In this document: piece by piece, positions 12,773 to 44,190 of the stretch
Position numbering within the stretch: position 1 is the stretch's first letter
Layout of the letters: every line of letters starts with the position of its first letter
DNA from: Istiophorus platypterus
Taxonomy: Eukaryota > Chordata > Actinopteri > Istiophoriformes > Istiophoridae
Length of the DNA: 64,000 nucleotides
NCBI GenBank assembly: GCA_016859345.1
Contig: CM029126.1
Span: 10,060,527 to 10,124,526, forward strand
Reading direction: 5' to 3'
Position numbers and translations under genes: made by a program
The notes under the pieces: generated by a model
What the model was told of the DNA's origin: nothing
Databases searched by the model: none
Seen by the model: only the letters and a program-made list of their open reading frames with translations

Positions 12773-14438
12773 ATGCCATCTGGAGCTCCAAAGGGGGAGA
12801 ACTGTCTTGTAGACATGGACAGCAAGGCTGGAGATCTGTTCACTGCCGAGGATGCCCATCCAACTGGAACAGGTGGAGCTGGGGTCTTGGCAAAGTAAGG
12901 GCTCATATCTTTTTGTTAGGAACTTAAGAACCTTACTGTATGTTAGGGCCTTTACAGATAATTCCAGTCTACAGCTAGCAAGGGGTCTGTAGGTCTGTCT
13001 GCAGTGTTAATTTATGGATTTGTGTATATTTCCCTACGTATTCATGTCCTTATGTCCTTGTTTTATTTCACAGGCTATGGCTCCCTAAAGGCCTCTCAGT
13101 CAATATGGCTAAAGAGTGGATTGATAGGCGTCGAGTGTCTATTCGACCATGGGCTGGCTTTGTGGACCAGCGCAAGTTTTCAAAACCCCGTAACTTTGGA
13201 GAGTTGTGTCAGAGGGTGGTGAAAAATGTGGAAATTTACAACAGCAACTATACCTTCATCTTCCTGGGTCTCATCCTTTACTGCATGTAAGGCCCCTAAA
13301 CAAGTTTGTGTTGTGTTGTTTTGTCAGTGGGAATATTTTCACCTACTGCTGCCCAGCTCTTACCTACACAGTCTGTGCTCCATATATATTGTGTTTGGAA
13401 GGTTTCACTGACCTGTTATGGTGAGTGTTTATAGTACTGTTGATTTTTCTTCTCCTCAGTATTAGCTCTCCGATGTTACTGATTGCCTTGGCTGTGTTTG
13501 CTGGTGCCTTTTACATAATCCACCTCAAGTCCCTGGAGTCCAAACTGGTTGTCCTTGGTGAGTTAAGATGTCACATATGCCTCACAACCCATTAAATGTG
13601 TTCCTGCTAAATAAAGTGGCTTCTTAAAAATCACCAGGATTGTATTCTGAATATCAACCTTTGTGTTTTGTGTGAAAAAATCAAATCATTTAAAACAGTA
13701 TTTCTTTCTGAAGACAGGTACTTCAATTTGTTAAATGTTGCAGGTTTTTGTTAAGCAACTTGTCAACTGCCATTTACTGTTTTACTGATAGAATGTGTTT
13801 GCTTGTTACCTCATGTAACTTTGAGAGGCAAAGAAACACGGAAACAGTTAATTTCTTCATGAATAGGGTGAATACATGTCTCTAAACTGAGTCTAGTTTT
13901 TTGTTTTTTGTTTTTTTTACCAGCCATCCTAACCAGATCTGCAGGAAGAATGTCATAACTGCTTCAAATCAATAGCATATGTTCTCAAATCTGTGATGCT
14001 CTTTTTCAACCAGGCAAGGAGCTGACTGTCCCTCACCAGATGAGCCTGGCTGGAGCCGTCTCTCTACCTGTGTTTTGGCTGGCTGGAGCTGGAGCTGCAG
14101 TCTTTTGGGTTCTGGGTAAATCAAACAATAGCTGTCATTCAGTTTTATTTATTCTAGACTGTATTCTAGATTTGCAGGAATATTTGTTGCAAAGCTGGTC
14201 AGGGCACTGTAGCTCCTGTGTTTTTGTTAAATTATTAATCATTCTACTCTTGCATTTAATGAAAGTCTCCATGTAAGCGTGAAAAACCTTCCTCCTCATT
14301 GTTCTTTCTCTTCACATTCCCCTTTTCCAATTGTCACATCTCCTGACAGGGGCGACGCTGTTTGTGATTGGCTCCCATGCTGCATTCCGTGAGCTGGAGG
14401 GATCCGACATGGAGGAGCTCTTGATGGAGCCGGTGTGA
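12773..14438 (+). CDS. rabac1: rabac1, prenylated Rab acceptor 1 (PRA1 family), complete
   Basis: Five coding exons: 12773-12894, 13074-13286, 13460-13557, 14014-14115 and 14350-14438. They total 624 nt, 207 aa plus TGA. All introns are GT-AG. The start is the first ATG after the acceptor at 12757-12758. The N-terminal 40 residues are unlike mammals. From WLPKGLSVNMAKEWIDRRRV on the protein follows human RABAC1: IRPWAGFVDQRKFSKPRNFG, NVEIYNSNYTFIFLGLILYC, SPMLLIALAVFAGAFYI, LAGAGAAVFWVLGATLFVIG, ending MEEPV-like (MEELLMEPV). It has the two bipartite hydrophobic hairpins of the PRA1 fold. The family binds prenylated Rab GTPases and VAMP2 and acts at the Golgi in vesicle traffic. It converges on atp1a3. 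At 207 aa it is slightly longer than the 185-aa human protein because of the N-terminus. Confidence 0.95.
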
Positions 14439-15345
14439 AGAGCTGGCTGAAATCTCAACAGGTGCTAGTTGACGATCAGTCTTTACCTTTATCCTGTAAT
14501 CGTGTTTTCCCAGAGGGGATTTAGGGGAAAGCTACTCTTAGATCTGTTCCTTAGCTACATGTGCATCCTATATACCCTGTATTTTACCTATGTCAGTGTA
14601 TCAAAAATACACCCCATCTTTCCTCTGAAATAGTGGTTGTTACAGACTGTAAAGCCTTTTTTGCAAACTCATCCATAAAAAATTACCTGCCATATACATA
14701 AAAATGAATTTGTTAATGAGTATTTGGGGACATTATCCTACAGATGATATACCTTTCTCTACATGTTTAAAGCCTTGGAAGCCTCTGGTTTGTGTCAAAT
14801 AGCCTTTTGCTCCCTCCAGTGTCCCTTTATACAGTGATATATCTTTCAGCTCATTAATCTTTTTGCTTTACTCTCTAATGTAGATATCTTCAGCAACAGC
14901 TTATGTCTTTTTTCCTATATAAACACTATGTACACAAATAATGTTCCCACTTAAAAACTGCTAAGAAATAATTCAATTTCCAAAGAAAAAGTGCCATAAA
15001 AGCTTTAAAAATATGTATCATGTGATGATCATGCACAAACAAAACAAAATGCTTTATTCAAGACAATGCAAAAAAAAAGTCTTTGGCTGTTTAACATTGG
15101 TTAACGAGAAGAGGTTTGACTTATTACCGGTGTTTTACATTAGGGATAATATGATACTTTGCTGACAATGTACATATTTATCTGCCCTGCTTCCAATATT
15201 CAGATCTGAAGGTCAATCCATAAAACTGAAATATTTCTTTTTTTGTTATCATTCACTTGATACATTTTAATGTAAGTTTAGTGTTGTTGGGTTTTTTTGT
15301 ATTTAATTGACATTTTGGAAGTGCAATAAACTCCTTATGTAACAA
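14439..15345 (+). other. rabac1: rabac1 3' UTR with poly(A) signal
   Basis: AT-rich sequence after the stop, without introns. A canonical AATAAA at 15,325-15,330 follows a T-rich stretch and is followed by TG/T-rich sequence (TTTGTAAGTGG). Predicted cleavage is about 15,345, giving a 3' UTR near 0.9 kb. Confidence 0.7.
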
Positions 15346-15454
15346 AAGTTTGTAAGTGGTTCTTCTGCATACCTTTTTGATGTCCACTTCTTCATTATTT
15401 TGCCTCTTATTTAATGAGGTAGTGTTTTTCTATTCGGTCAAAACTAAAGTTAAC

Positions 15455-15643
15455 TCAGGTTTGTGCTTGCATGCGAAGATCTACAACAAACTCATTGGCC
15501 CTTGTCACTCGGCTTCTACGTTTCTTTAGTTTTCTGATGTAGTCTGAATGCACAGGAATAGGACAGTTCCAACCCTCCTGGCTCCTCTTCTCATTCTGTA
15601 GTACATCAAACACTGCAGCGCTCACTAACCCCCTCTTTTCACC
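15455..15643 (-). CDS. Unrecognised open frame, protein-like C-terminus
   Basis: A minus-strand frame open for 62 codons, ending in TGA at 15455-15457. It includes SAAVFDVLQNEKRSQEGWNC, then PIPVHSDYIRKLKKRRSRVT and ends NEFVVDLRMQAQT. The mix of aromatic, hydrophobic and basic residues looks more protein-like than the surrounding shadow frames. There is no ATG at its start, and no acceptor with a pyrimidine tract upstream. A separate short frame beginning MGCSCC (15722-15639, a myristoylation/palmitoylation-like N-terminus) overlaps it at the 5' end, offset by one base. It lies between the 3' ends of rabac1 and atp1a3. I do not recognise any family. It could be a small gene, a decayed copy, or chance. 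Confidence 0.3.
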   Translation of the reverse strand, partial: GEKRGLVSAAVFDVLQNEKRSQEGWNCPIPVHSDYIRKLKKRRSRVTRANEFVVDLRMQAQT

Positions 15644-15855
15644 CTATGGTCCCCCTCCTGTCCCCCTTTTCCTGTGACCCCTGCGACCTGTGCTCTGTGA
15701 CGGCACAGCAAGAGCACCCCATGCTCAGGTTGCTATGGCAATGACCTTGGAGGGCCCCACAGTCAGACACACACTCGCTTACACACTGCGGCAAAGGCAA
15801 GCGATCGATATTCTATTATACTGAGGGTGGCGAGAAGGGAGAGAGGAGAGTCGCA

Positions 15856-15875
15856 CTGCAGTGAGCTCACTGCAG
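15856..15875. repeat. Perfect 20-bp palindrome
   Basis: CTGCAGTGAGCTCACTGCAG is its own reverse complement. It sits in a purine-rich stretch (15,830-15,960) downstream of a weak TATA-like TTCTATTATA (15,811), which could be a transcription start area. Confidence 0.85.
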
Positions 15876-16384
15876 AGACACAGGGGAAATTAGAGAGAGG
15901 GTGAGAGTGCGTGTGTGTTTGTCAGCGAGAGTGACAGAAAGTAGGTGTGCATGCGAGGTAGTGTGTGTATGTATAAGCAGGAGATACTGCGTTTGTCAAT
16001 GGACATTAGTAAAGAAGTGCCAGAAAGTTTTTGTGTTTCTTACGCAAAGGGACGTGTCCTAAATTTTCACTGTGTGGCAAAGTGACCTCTCACAATACCT
16101 GATACTTATCTCTGTCATTATAGAGCAGTATACTGTGTATTATTTATTTGGTTGGTGAAGTAATTAGGCAATAAGAGGTTTATTTAAAATGGATGACCAC
16201 TGTGGTGCAGAGAAATAGCAAAATTGCAGTCTAATCCCTAAAGATAAAAGATTTTGTACATTGCTTTGTTTGCAGGAATGCAACCTTTTGGAAATAACTT
16301 TTATTAATAAAAAAAATTTCATTACTTAATATATAATTCATGTACTATTTATGATTTAGTTTTTGTTTTGTTTTTTTAATAGCC

Positions 16385-16465
16385 ATGGGACACAGTAGAT
16401 CATTGTTCCCTTTGTACGATTCTTCTACAGACAGTGATTCTCACCCTGAACCTCATCTGTATTGA
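16385..16465 (+). CDS. Possible 26-residue micro-ORF
   Basis: ATG in an ideal Kozak context (AGCCATGGGA), directly preceded by a pyrimidine tract and AG (tttttttaatag). It reads MGHSRSLFPLYDSSTDSDSH and stops after six more residues. The MG start fits N-myristoylation. No homology is recognised. It could belong to a short plus-strand transcript starting near 15.8 kb, but chance is equally likely. Confidence 0.15.
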   Translation: MGHSRSLFPLYDSSTDSDSHPEPHLY

Positions 16466-17264
16466 TGTCACAGACAAGGCTAACACATTTACAGAGTGGT
16501 TTGGTGCATTACCCTGGGCTGCTGCCAACTCTACCTCCTATGGCAGTTAAAAATGATGCTGTTTGCAGGTTGTCATGCATATTCACTCATAACACTAGGT
16601 GGCATCCCATCCTCATGGTTGTATTTTCTCATTCCTGCTTTGCTATACATCATTTGTGTCCTAAAGTTGCATCATTTTTAGACAAAAATTCACATCACAC
16701 AAATGTCATAATGTAATGAATTAAGTTAAGACATTTTAATTTCATATTTGAATGCTAGTATTGGCTCTTACACAGGGTGTGTTATCAACAAATATTACTT
16801 AGTGAGTCTATTCATTCATTTGAAAAACTTTTCACAGTTTACATTGGTGGTGAGTATTCATTATTATAGTCAGATAAAATATTAAAAAGCAGTGCTTGAA
16901 AAAAATTGCCATGAATTTCACTTTCTCTCTTGGAAAAATCGAAGATTATGAGCTTCAAATAGATTTAATCAGATTTGTCATATTGTGTACACTACAATAT
17001 GCCACCTTTATTAGTAGTGCACATTTTAATCTATTTTCAAATGAGGGTAAGAAAGATGAATAATATAACAAAGAAATGAAATAGTAAAGCTTATTGTACT
17101 TCTGAAGACAAAAACAGAGACAGAAAGAAACACAGACATGTCTGGGTTGTATTAAATGTTCTAGATGTTTTATTGGTGTTGGTTTCATTTATTTGACACA
17201 CATGTTCTACTAGTTGTTGTGTATTTCTTTTTTTTCTTGAATTTCCACCCTTTCAGCCATCTGA

Positions 17265-17330
17265 GAGAGAGACCCAGCCTGAGACCGCTGGCCCTTCACT
17301 GGTCTCCAACACATACATGCACACAGACCT
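17265..17330 (+). other. Possible exon start on the plus strand (unsupported gene)
   Basis: A good acceptor (pyrimidine tract TTTCCACCCTTTCAG, AG at 17,257-17,258) is followed by an open frame starting PSERETQPETAGPSLVSNTY that stays open to about 17,562. The later part looks non-coding. No donor and no homology were found. Confidence 0.15.
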
Positions 17331-17710
17331 GAGCCAGACGGATTCTATACCAGGACCTGGAATGAACCAGACCTGGATCAAATCCAGTTATAGGCTCCAG
17401 GCACATGGACTCATTGTCACCACTCACCACAGCACAGCACACTGCACCACATCATACCGACACACCTGCAGTGACAGGGACATGAAAGCCGGTGTCTTGT
17501 GTCTTTTGGTAAAAACACAACCTAAAACACTGCTCTGCTGTTACATTTTTAGAATAGCCTCCTGAAAAACCGGCAAAAATAACTAAAACCAAACGAAAAA
17601 AACAAAAAAACAAAACGAGACACATATCTCTCACTTTTTCCTTTCTCACCAATATTATTAATGTTCTTGTTTATGAATGTCTCTCTTGAGCTGTTTCTCA
17701 ACATGTGTTT

Positions 17711-18691
17711 TTTATTGTTTCATTTAAATTCAGTATAGAATTATATAGATTTCCTAAAGCACACAGAAAGATTGGGTTGTATTTACCAACTTGGGGGGGG
17801 CAGGTTACTGTAATAGTTATTAACAAGGACAATGGTTTACACAGTGCACACAAACAGAGACAAACAGGGCAGGAGGGAGGGGAGGGGAGGAGTGTGAGAG
17901 ACAGAGGGGAAAAGAGGAGGGACAGGATGGCATGGGGTGTGCTTTCTTAGGCCTAAATGAGGAAAGGCAGCTCTCACACCCCCCCCTCCAATTTCATAAA
18001 TAAAAAAAGACAAGTAAAACCATTGAAACCCCCCTACCCCACATATTAAAAAGCAACAACACTGTGGCCGTTGAGAAAGGAAGAGAAGGAAATTGGATGC
18101 AGTGAGAACAACAGGAAGAGAACCACTCCGCTGGTCCTCCACAGACAGGAGACGGAGGCAAGACGTGGCAGTCGAAGTGGTGTCGGCGGTGGGATCTCAC
18201 TGTGTGATCTTTATATCTGTGTGTGATTGGAGGTCAAGCAAAGGGTTGGCGAGGAGGGTAAAGAGAGAGGAACGAAGGTACAGAGAAAGACGAGGGTGGG
18301 AAAGCAGGGAAAGAACAGGGACGGGAAGGAGCTGGATGGCCCTTTTTGCAGAGCATAGACACTCCCTTTGTATCCTTAGCTCATTCAAATCTACATACAC
18401 AATATGCAGCTGCCGTTTGGTAGATATATTGGTTTATGTACACAGCAGTGAGAGAACACATGCAAAGAGTATCATAGGAGATGGGGAGAAAGGGGGCGGG
18501 TCAATGTAGAAAGTTGTAAAGGTGCTTTTGCTGTTTTTAATCTTTGGGGCAGTTGTGATGAAAATTGCTTCAAAGCGGTTTTTGTCTTTAAGGGGGCGGG
18601 GCATCTGGAGATGTGTCTTGCCGGGGATGGAGTGACGGGAGGGAGAAATAAGTGGAAGATGAAGGGGGTTTGAGCAAAGATGCTCCATCGA
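17711..18691 (-). other. atp1a3: atp1a3 3' UTR with poly(A) signal
   Basis: About 1 kb between the atp1a3 stop codon (18692-18694) and an AATAAA on the minus strand at 17,716-17,711. The stretch is intronless, with C/T-rich runs on the minus strand. The 3' end itself is inferred. Confidence 0.5.
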
Positions 18692-39973
<21,282 letters not shown>

Positions 39974-40740
39974 GTTGGCGCAGTCACTCTTCTTCCTCTC
40001 AGGTGATGCACGGCTTGAGAGGTGTCAGCCCCCTCACGTTGAATTATATCAAAATGCCTTGCCTTGGGAAAACAAAAGAGGAAATGCTCAGTTTTTTTGT
40101 TTTTCTGTTTTGTTTTTTTTTTGTATCCCCCCCTGGATTGCTTAGCCTAAATGGAAAAAAAAAAAAAATTAAGCAGGAAAGGACGTCAGGGAAGTTGTCT
40201 ACAGGTCTGACAGAACAGCTAAAATTTTTTTTTTTTTTCTTGGGCTTAAATAGATTGTCTCTCAAACCTTCAAAACGGACAGGCCACGATCTTTGTCCTC
40301 CGTGAGACGTCTTTCAAATGAAACGCTGCGGTCTCAAGCTGAGCATCACGCGGGGATGCGCTTCCTTCCTCTGCTCTCTGATACTTGCGGTGAAAGACCG
40401 GCGGAACTAACGAGCCGCACCGCTACCTTTTCAGGACTCGGTGTCCCTCCGCGCCGCTGCCGCAGTACTCCGCTTCCCCCGGCCGCACCACTCCGCCAGT
40501 GGAAGAAGCGCCGCCTCGAGCAGATGACTGAACGAGGAGCGGGGGGGCGGGGCCGCTCAGGCCGCGCCCACCCCCTGCCGACGGCCAATCGTAATTCGGA
40601 GCGTCTCATCGGCGATGGCATCGCCGACCAATTGGTTTAAAGTCGGTCCTGAAGCGGGCCAATAGGAAGCCAGTTCTGCCCCTCCTGCATTACTGCAGAT
40701 TTCCGAGGCTCTCGGCCAGCGGCGTCGCGAGTCTCTAGGC
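39974..40740 (-). promoter_or_regulatory. atp1a3: atp1a3 5' UTR and CpG promoter
   Basis: Upstream of the ATG at 39973 the leader contains poly-A/T stretches (40,155-40,168 and 40,224-40,239). A dense CpG island lies at about 40,290-40,740, with a GC box (GGGGGGCGGGGCC, about 40,541-40,553) and CCAAT boxes (ACCAATTGG at 40,627-40,635 reads on both strands). The transcription start is probably within 40.3-40.6 kb. No TATA box is placed convincingly for the minus strand. Confidence 0.6.
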
Positions 40741-40981
40741 TGAAATTTTGTATAAATGGACGCACAAGGTTAGACTCTAGTTGTCGTGATTGTGTTTGCA
40801 CATCATTTAATGTATCTTTGTGACATAAAAGAGTGGATTTGTGCGCGTTGTTGCATGCGATAAGCACCCCTGGATGTCTCATCGGTCGTGTTGGTCCCGT
40901 CATGAGCATGTTGTGCACCTCAGTATGTCACTTCAGCGGCGGGCCTGGGCGCAGCAGACAGAGGAGACGGCAATAAAGTCA

Positions 40982-40983
<2 letters not shown>

Positions 40984-41028
<45 letters not shown>

Positions 41029-41040
41029 TGTGTGTGTGTT
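40984..41040. repeat. (TG)n array
   Basis: About 28 TG units with one TC change, just upstream of the atp1a3 promoter. Confidence 0.95.
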
Positions 41041-41317
41041 TGAAAGAGAAATGCAGATAGGAAAAAAAAAAAAAGGGTAGCGTGAAGCCAGAATCATATG
41101 TGATCCTATTCTTTCACATTTTGGTCATCAAGGTATCCACTGCACATCAGGGGCATGAGCAGCTGCAGAGAGCAGCCTGCAACCTGACCGCCCATGTCAG
41201 CAGGTGAACAGCTTTTACGATGCACAGTCAGCACTTTGGCTGACGTGGAGAGACTTGCACCATGCAACAAAAGTGGAATTGGGTGTACCTGGGTGGAAGT
41301 AAAATGAAGAATCTAAC

Positions 41318-41466
41318 CTGGCTCGATTCAGCACTGTAATTATTTTCTCAGCGAACGCCGGGGCGTCTTTGGAGCTGTAACTTCGCTTGACATTTACGAG
41401 GTCAGCTGTAAAAATGTTATCTGCTGCTGAAGTTGGAGTGTCAACCGTGACAACAAAGTACCCAAC
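41318..41466 (-). CDS. Orphan coding exon of unknown gene
   Basis: On the minus strand a strong acceptor (TTCCTCTCTCAG) opens exactly in phase 0 onto VGYFVVTVDTPTSAADNIFT, then ADLVNVKRSYSSKDAPAFAE and KIITVLNRAR. The first donor is at 41317-41316 (GCCAG then gttaga); a second one, CCCAG then gtacac, is at 41288-41287. The frame stays open to a stop at 41215. The amino-acid composition is that of a folded protein domain, unlike the frames around it. I do not recognise the family, and no neighbouring exon on the same strand was identified. It could be an exon of a minus-strand gene with its other exons to the right, or the remnant of one. Confidence 0.4.
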
Positions 41467-41806
41467 CTGAGAGAGGAACAGAGCCTGACAATTTAGGCTA
41501 CTCTCTGTAAACACTGGGCAGACAGAAAGAGAAAGGGGGAGAAAAAGACCAAAAAGAGACAGAATGGGAGGTGTGCCAAGGGCAAGAACAGTCTAGTTAA
41601 AGATAGCAAAATATGAGGACAACGGATTGTGTGTTTTCTTTAAGAATTCAACAGGGATTCAAAGACAGCATGAAAGAGACACAGGCAGAGGACATGAGAG
41701 CGCAAGCAAGGAGCTGGCTCATATGCAGCAGCGAGATGCCATTGCAGGCCTTTGGTCACGTTTTTCCTCTGTGCTTTTCTCTGAAGGGACAATGCAGCAT
41801 CAAGAG

Positions 41807-41834
<28 letters not shown>
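41807..41834. repeat. (CA)n array
   Basis: 14 CA units. Confidence 0.9.
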
Positions 41835-41838
<4 letters not shown>

Positions 41839-43169
41839 CACTGACTTGCATTCGCAACACACTTGCATGCATGTAAAACCAGGCCTGGTTTGCGAGTGAA
41901 AAGCTGAGAGTCTTGCGTGCTGTCCCTGCAGCAGACTGTGGCCATGCCTCACTGCCTTCCTCGCTGGGGGCCCAGACGATGACCACGCAGTACCATAAAA
42001 CCCCAGAGAATCAGGACAGGATTAGCTCAGGGATGGAGGTTAGTCAACCACAACACTCTTCAAACATGGTTTTATGGTGCGGTTGGTTGCATTATTGAAG
42101 CTACACAGAATAGGGTGGATGCCTAACTAATGGCAAGCATTTAATTTTGCAATGAGTAGTCATTTTGTTTGTGGTAATTTGGATTTTTTTGTAACCTTCT
42201 TGAATTACCAGATGGGCAGGGTTGTCAGTTTGGAAAATCCCACTCATATAGCTCTCACAGCTTTCCCAATTTATATAATTGGCAAGTAACTGCAAGCAAA
42301 TTCAAATTAATTTTGGCTGTTAATCTTTTACTAGACACTGTTTTGGCTGTGGGAGATGAGCACTATGTAGACATTTCAGTACTTATTAATAACATGAATA
42401 TGTATACACATGTGTATACACATATACACTATATATCTAGAAATTAGAATTTGTGCTTTAGTCTTAATGGCCATTTCCAAAAGGAATGAATAATGCCTTG
42501 TACAAGTATAGTAAACAAATGAAGCATTGAAGATATGGTGACTTCCATTGTTAGTAAATATTTTCTTGAAAGCTGCATTGCCAAATTCAATACAAGGTTC
42601 TAACAATAAAAATTAGTCCATTCTTTTTATTTTATGTGAATGGACCCCCCCCCCAAAAAAAGAATTCTGAGATTGATGTGAACATTAAAGATATACGAGG
42701 GATTTAAAAAAAAAAGAAAAAAAAAAAGAAATACCAATGAAAGCCTGAAGCCTTTCACAAAAAAGACTGTTTGGTGAAGCTCATGAATTTCATGGTGGGA
42801 TTTTTTTTGTGACTGTAAGAGGTCTTATTTTAGTCCATTTTTCTCCGACATAATCAAACATAATTCCATTGAATCTCTTCAAAGGATTCGTGCATTGTCG
42901 GAGTGTCGAGATATATATATGTGCAATGGACAGTAAGGACTAAAAGATAGAATTTGATCCTGAAGCTAGCAGTGCTGCACATCAGGGTGACATTGTCACA
43001 GTGGTGCTGCTAATAAAGCTCTTTTCAATCTCGTTTCAACCAAAATGGCCGCCACTAGTATCCTTTCTTAACCTCTGTTATACCTTCATGTTTCTCACTC
43101 CTTCCTGCACCCACCCCTCCCTAACCCCCCGCCCCCCCCACCCCACACCTTCCCGCCTTGCAGCACAAG
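41835..43169. other. Intergenic stretch without recognised genes
   Basis: AT-rich with poly-A/T tracts (42,705-42,730). No exon-like frame with credible splice sites was seen on either strand. Confidence 0.5.
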
Positions 43170-43170
43170 A

Positions 43171-43199
43171 AGGAGGGGAGGGAGGGAGGGAGGGAGGGA
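43171..43199 (+). repeat. GGGA repeat, potential G-quadruplex
   Basis: AGGAGGGGAGGGAGGGAGGG continued for two more GGGA units: at least five G3 runs separated by single A bases, matching the classical G4 pattern. Confidence 0.8.
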
Positions 43200-43799
43200 A
43201 AAATCCCCCAATTCTCGGTCTCCACAGCAACAGCAGTCAGATGACCTTGTCTCTGACTTGTTCTGCTGAGTCAGAAATTGAGGGATGGGTGAGGGGGATG
43301 CAGGGAGGAAAGAATCGGAGTGTGAAAAGAAAGAAAGAAAGAAAAAAGGGAGAGAGAGAGATGACACAGAGACAATGCCAGTACTTATTGTTATTCTAAC
43401 TGATTCTGTCTCTCTGGGTGCTATTTATGTAGACAGTGCTATGTCGTACTAATTTGCATAAAGCTAATCTCTGGGACTCGAAGAGCAGCTGACCACACAG
43501 GACTCAGCCAAGGGAGATACAGTGTCATGTGTGATAGTATGCCTGGTCAGTGATTTTGGAAAGTATGACGTTAAGATGATCTGTGTGAGTCAGAGCTGCA
43601 GATGAGTATCGTATGTCATGTGGCTTTAGTGTCACAGGCCATGTGTGTAGGATTTAGGAAAGTACATGTGAGTCAGACTAAGATAGCTCGTGTATGTGTG
43701 CAGTAAGTGTTAGTGTATCTATGTATACATACAGATTTTGTAGTAATTGGAAACCTAAACATTAAATTCATATAGGATTTCTGGACATCTAATTCCTAA

Positions 43800-44190
43800 A
43801 CCATGGACATATTTATGCCGCCATAGCATTCACTACTCCTCTCGGAAGGGTTTCAGCAAGACTTAGGAAACTTACTTTGGGGATTTGCTCCCATTAGGCC
43901 TCAAAAGCACTTGTGATATTTGGTGCTGATGATGAGCGACAAGGTCTGGCTTGCAGCCTGCATCTTAGGTCCTCCCAAAGTTGTCGGATGAGGTTAGTGT
44001 CAGGATTCTGTGCAGGCATGTCAGGTTAACTCCAAAGAAACCACCCTTTAAGGACCCGGCTCTGTGCACAGGGTCATTGAATTAAGATTTATCTGTGCTT
44101 GACCTTAGTGGCTCATCTTAAGTGAAGAACAGTCCCAGACCAAAAGTATCTAAACAGAGGTGTCCACATACCTTATACAATGTAGTGTAT
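43800..44190 (-). mobile_element. Tc1/mariner-like transposon remnant
   Basis: The plus strand reads GCATTCACTACTCCTCTCGG AAGGGTTTCAGCAAGA, GGGATTTGCTCCCATTAGGC, CAGGATTCTGTGCAGGCATG and ends GGTGTCCACATACC...TGTAGTGTA. This is the familiar fish Tc1-derived element with transposase sequence on the opposite strand and the TACACTA-type inverted end. It is internally deleted and not coding. The left inverted end was not located. Confidence 0.65.

Noticed and set aside
41756..41986. Minus-strand frame of 76 codons
   Set aside because: The distal part is (CA)n-derived and the remainder has no splice support.
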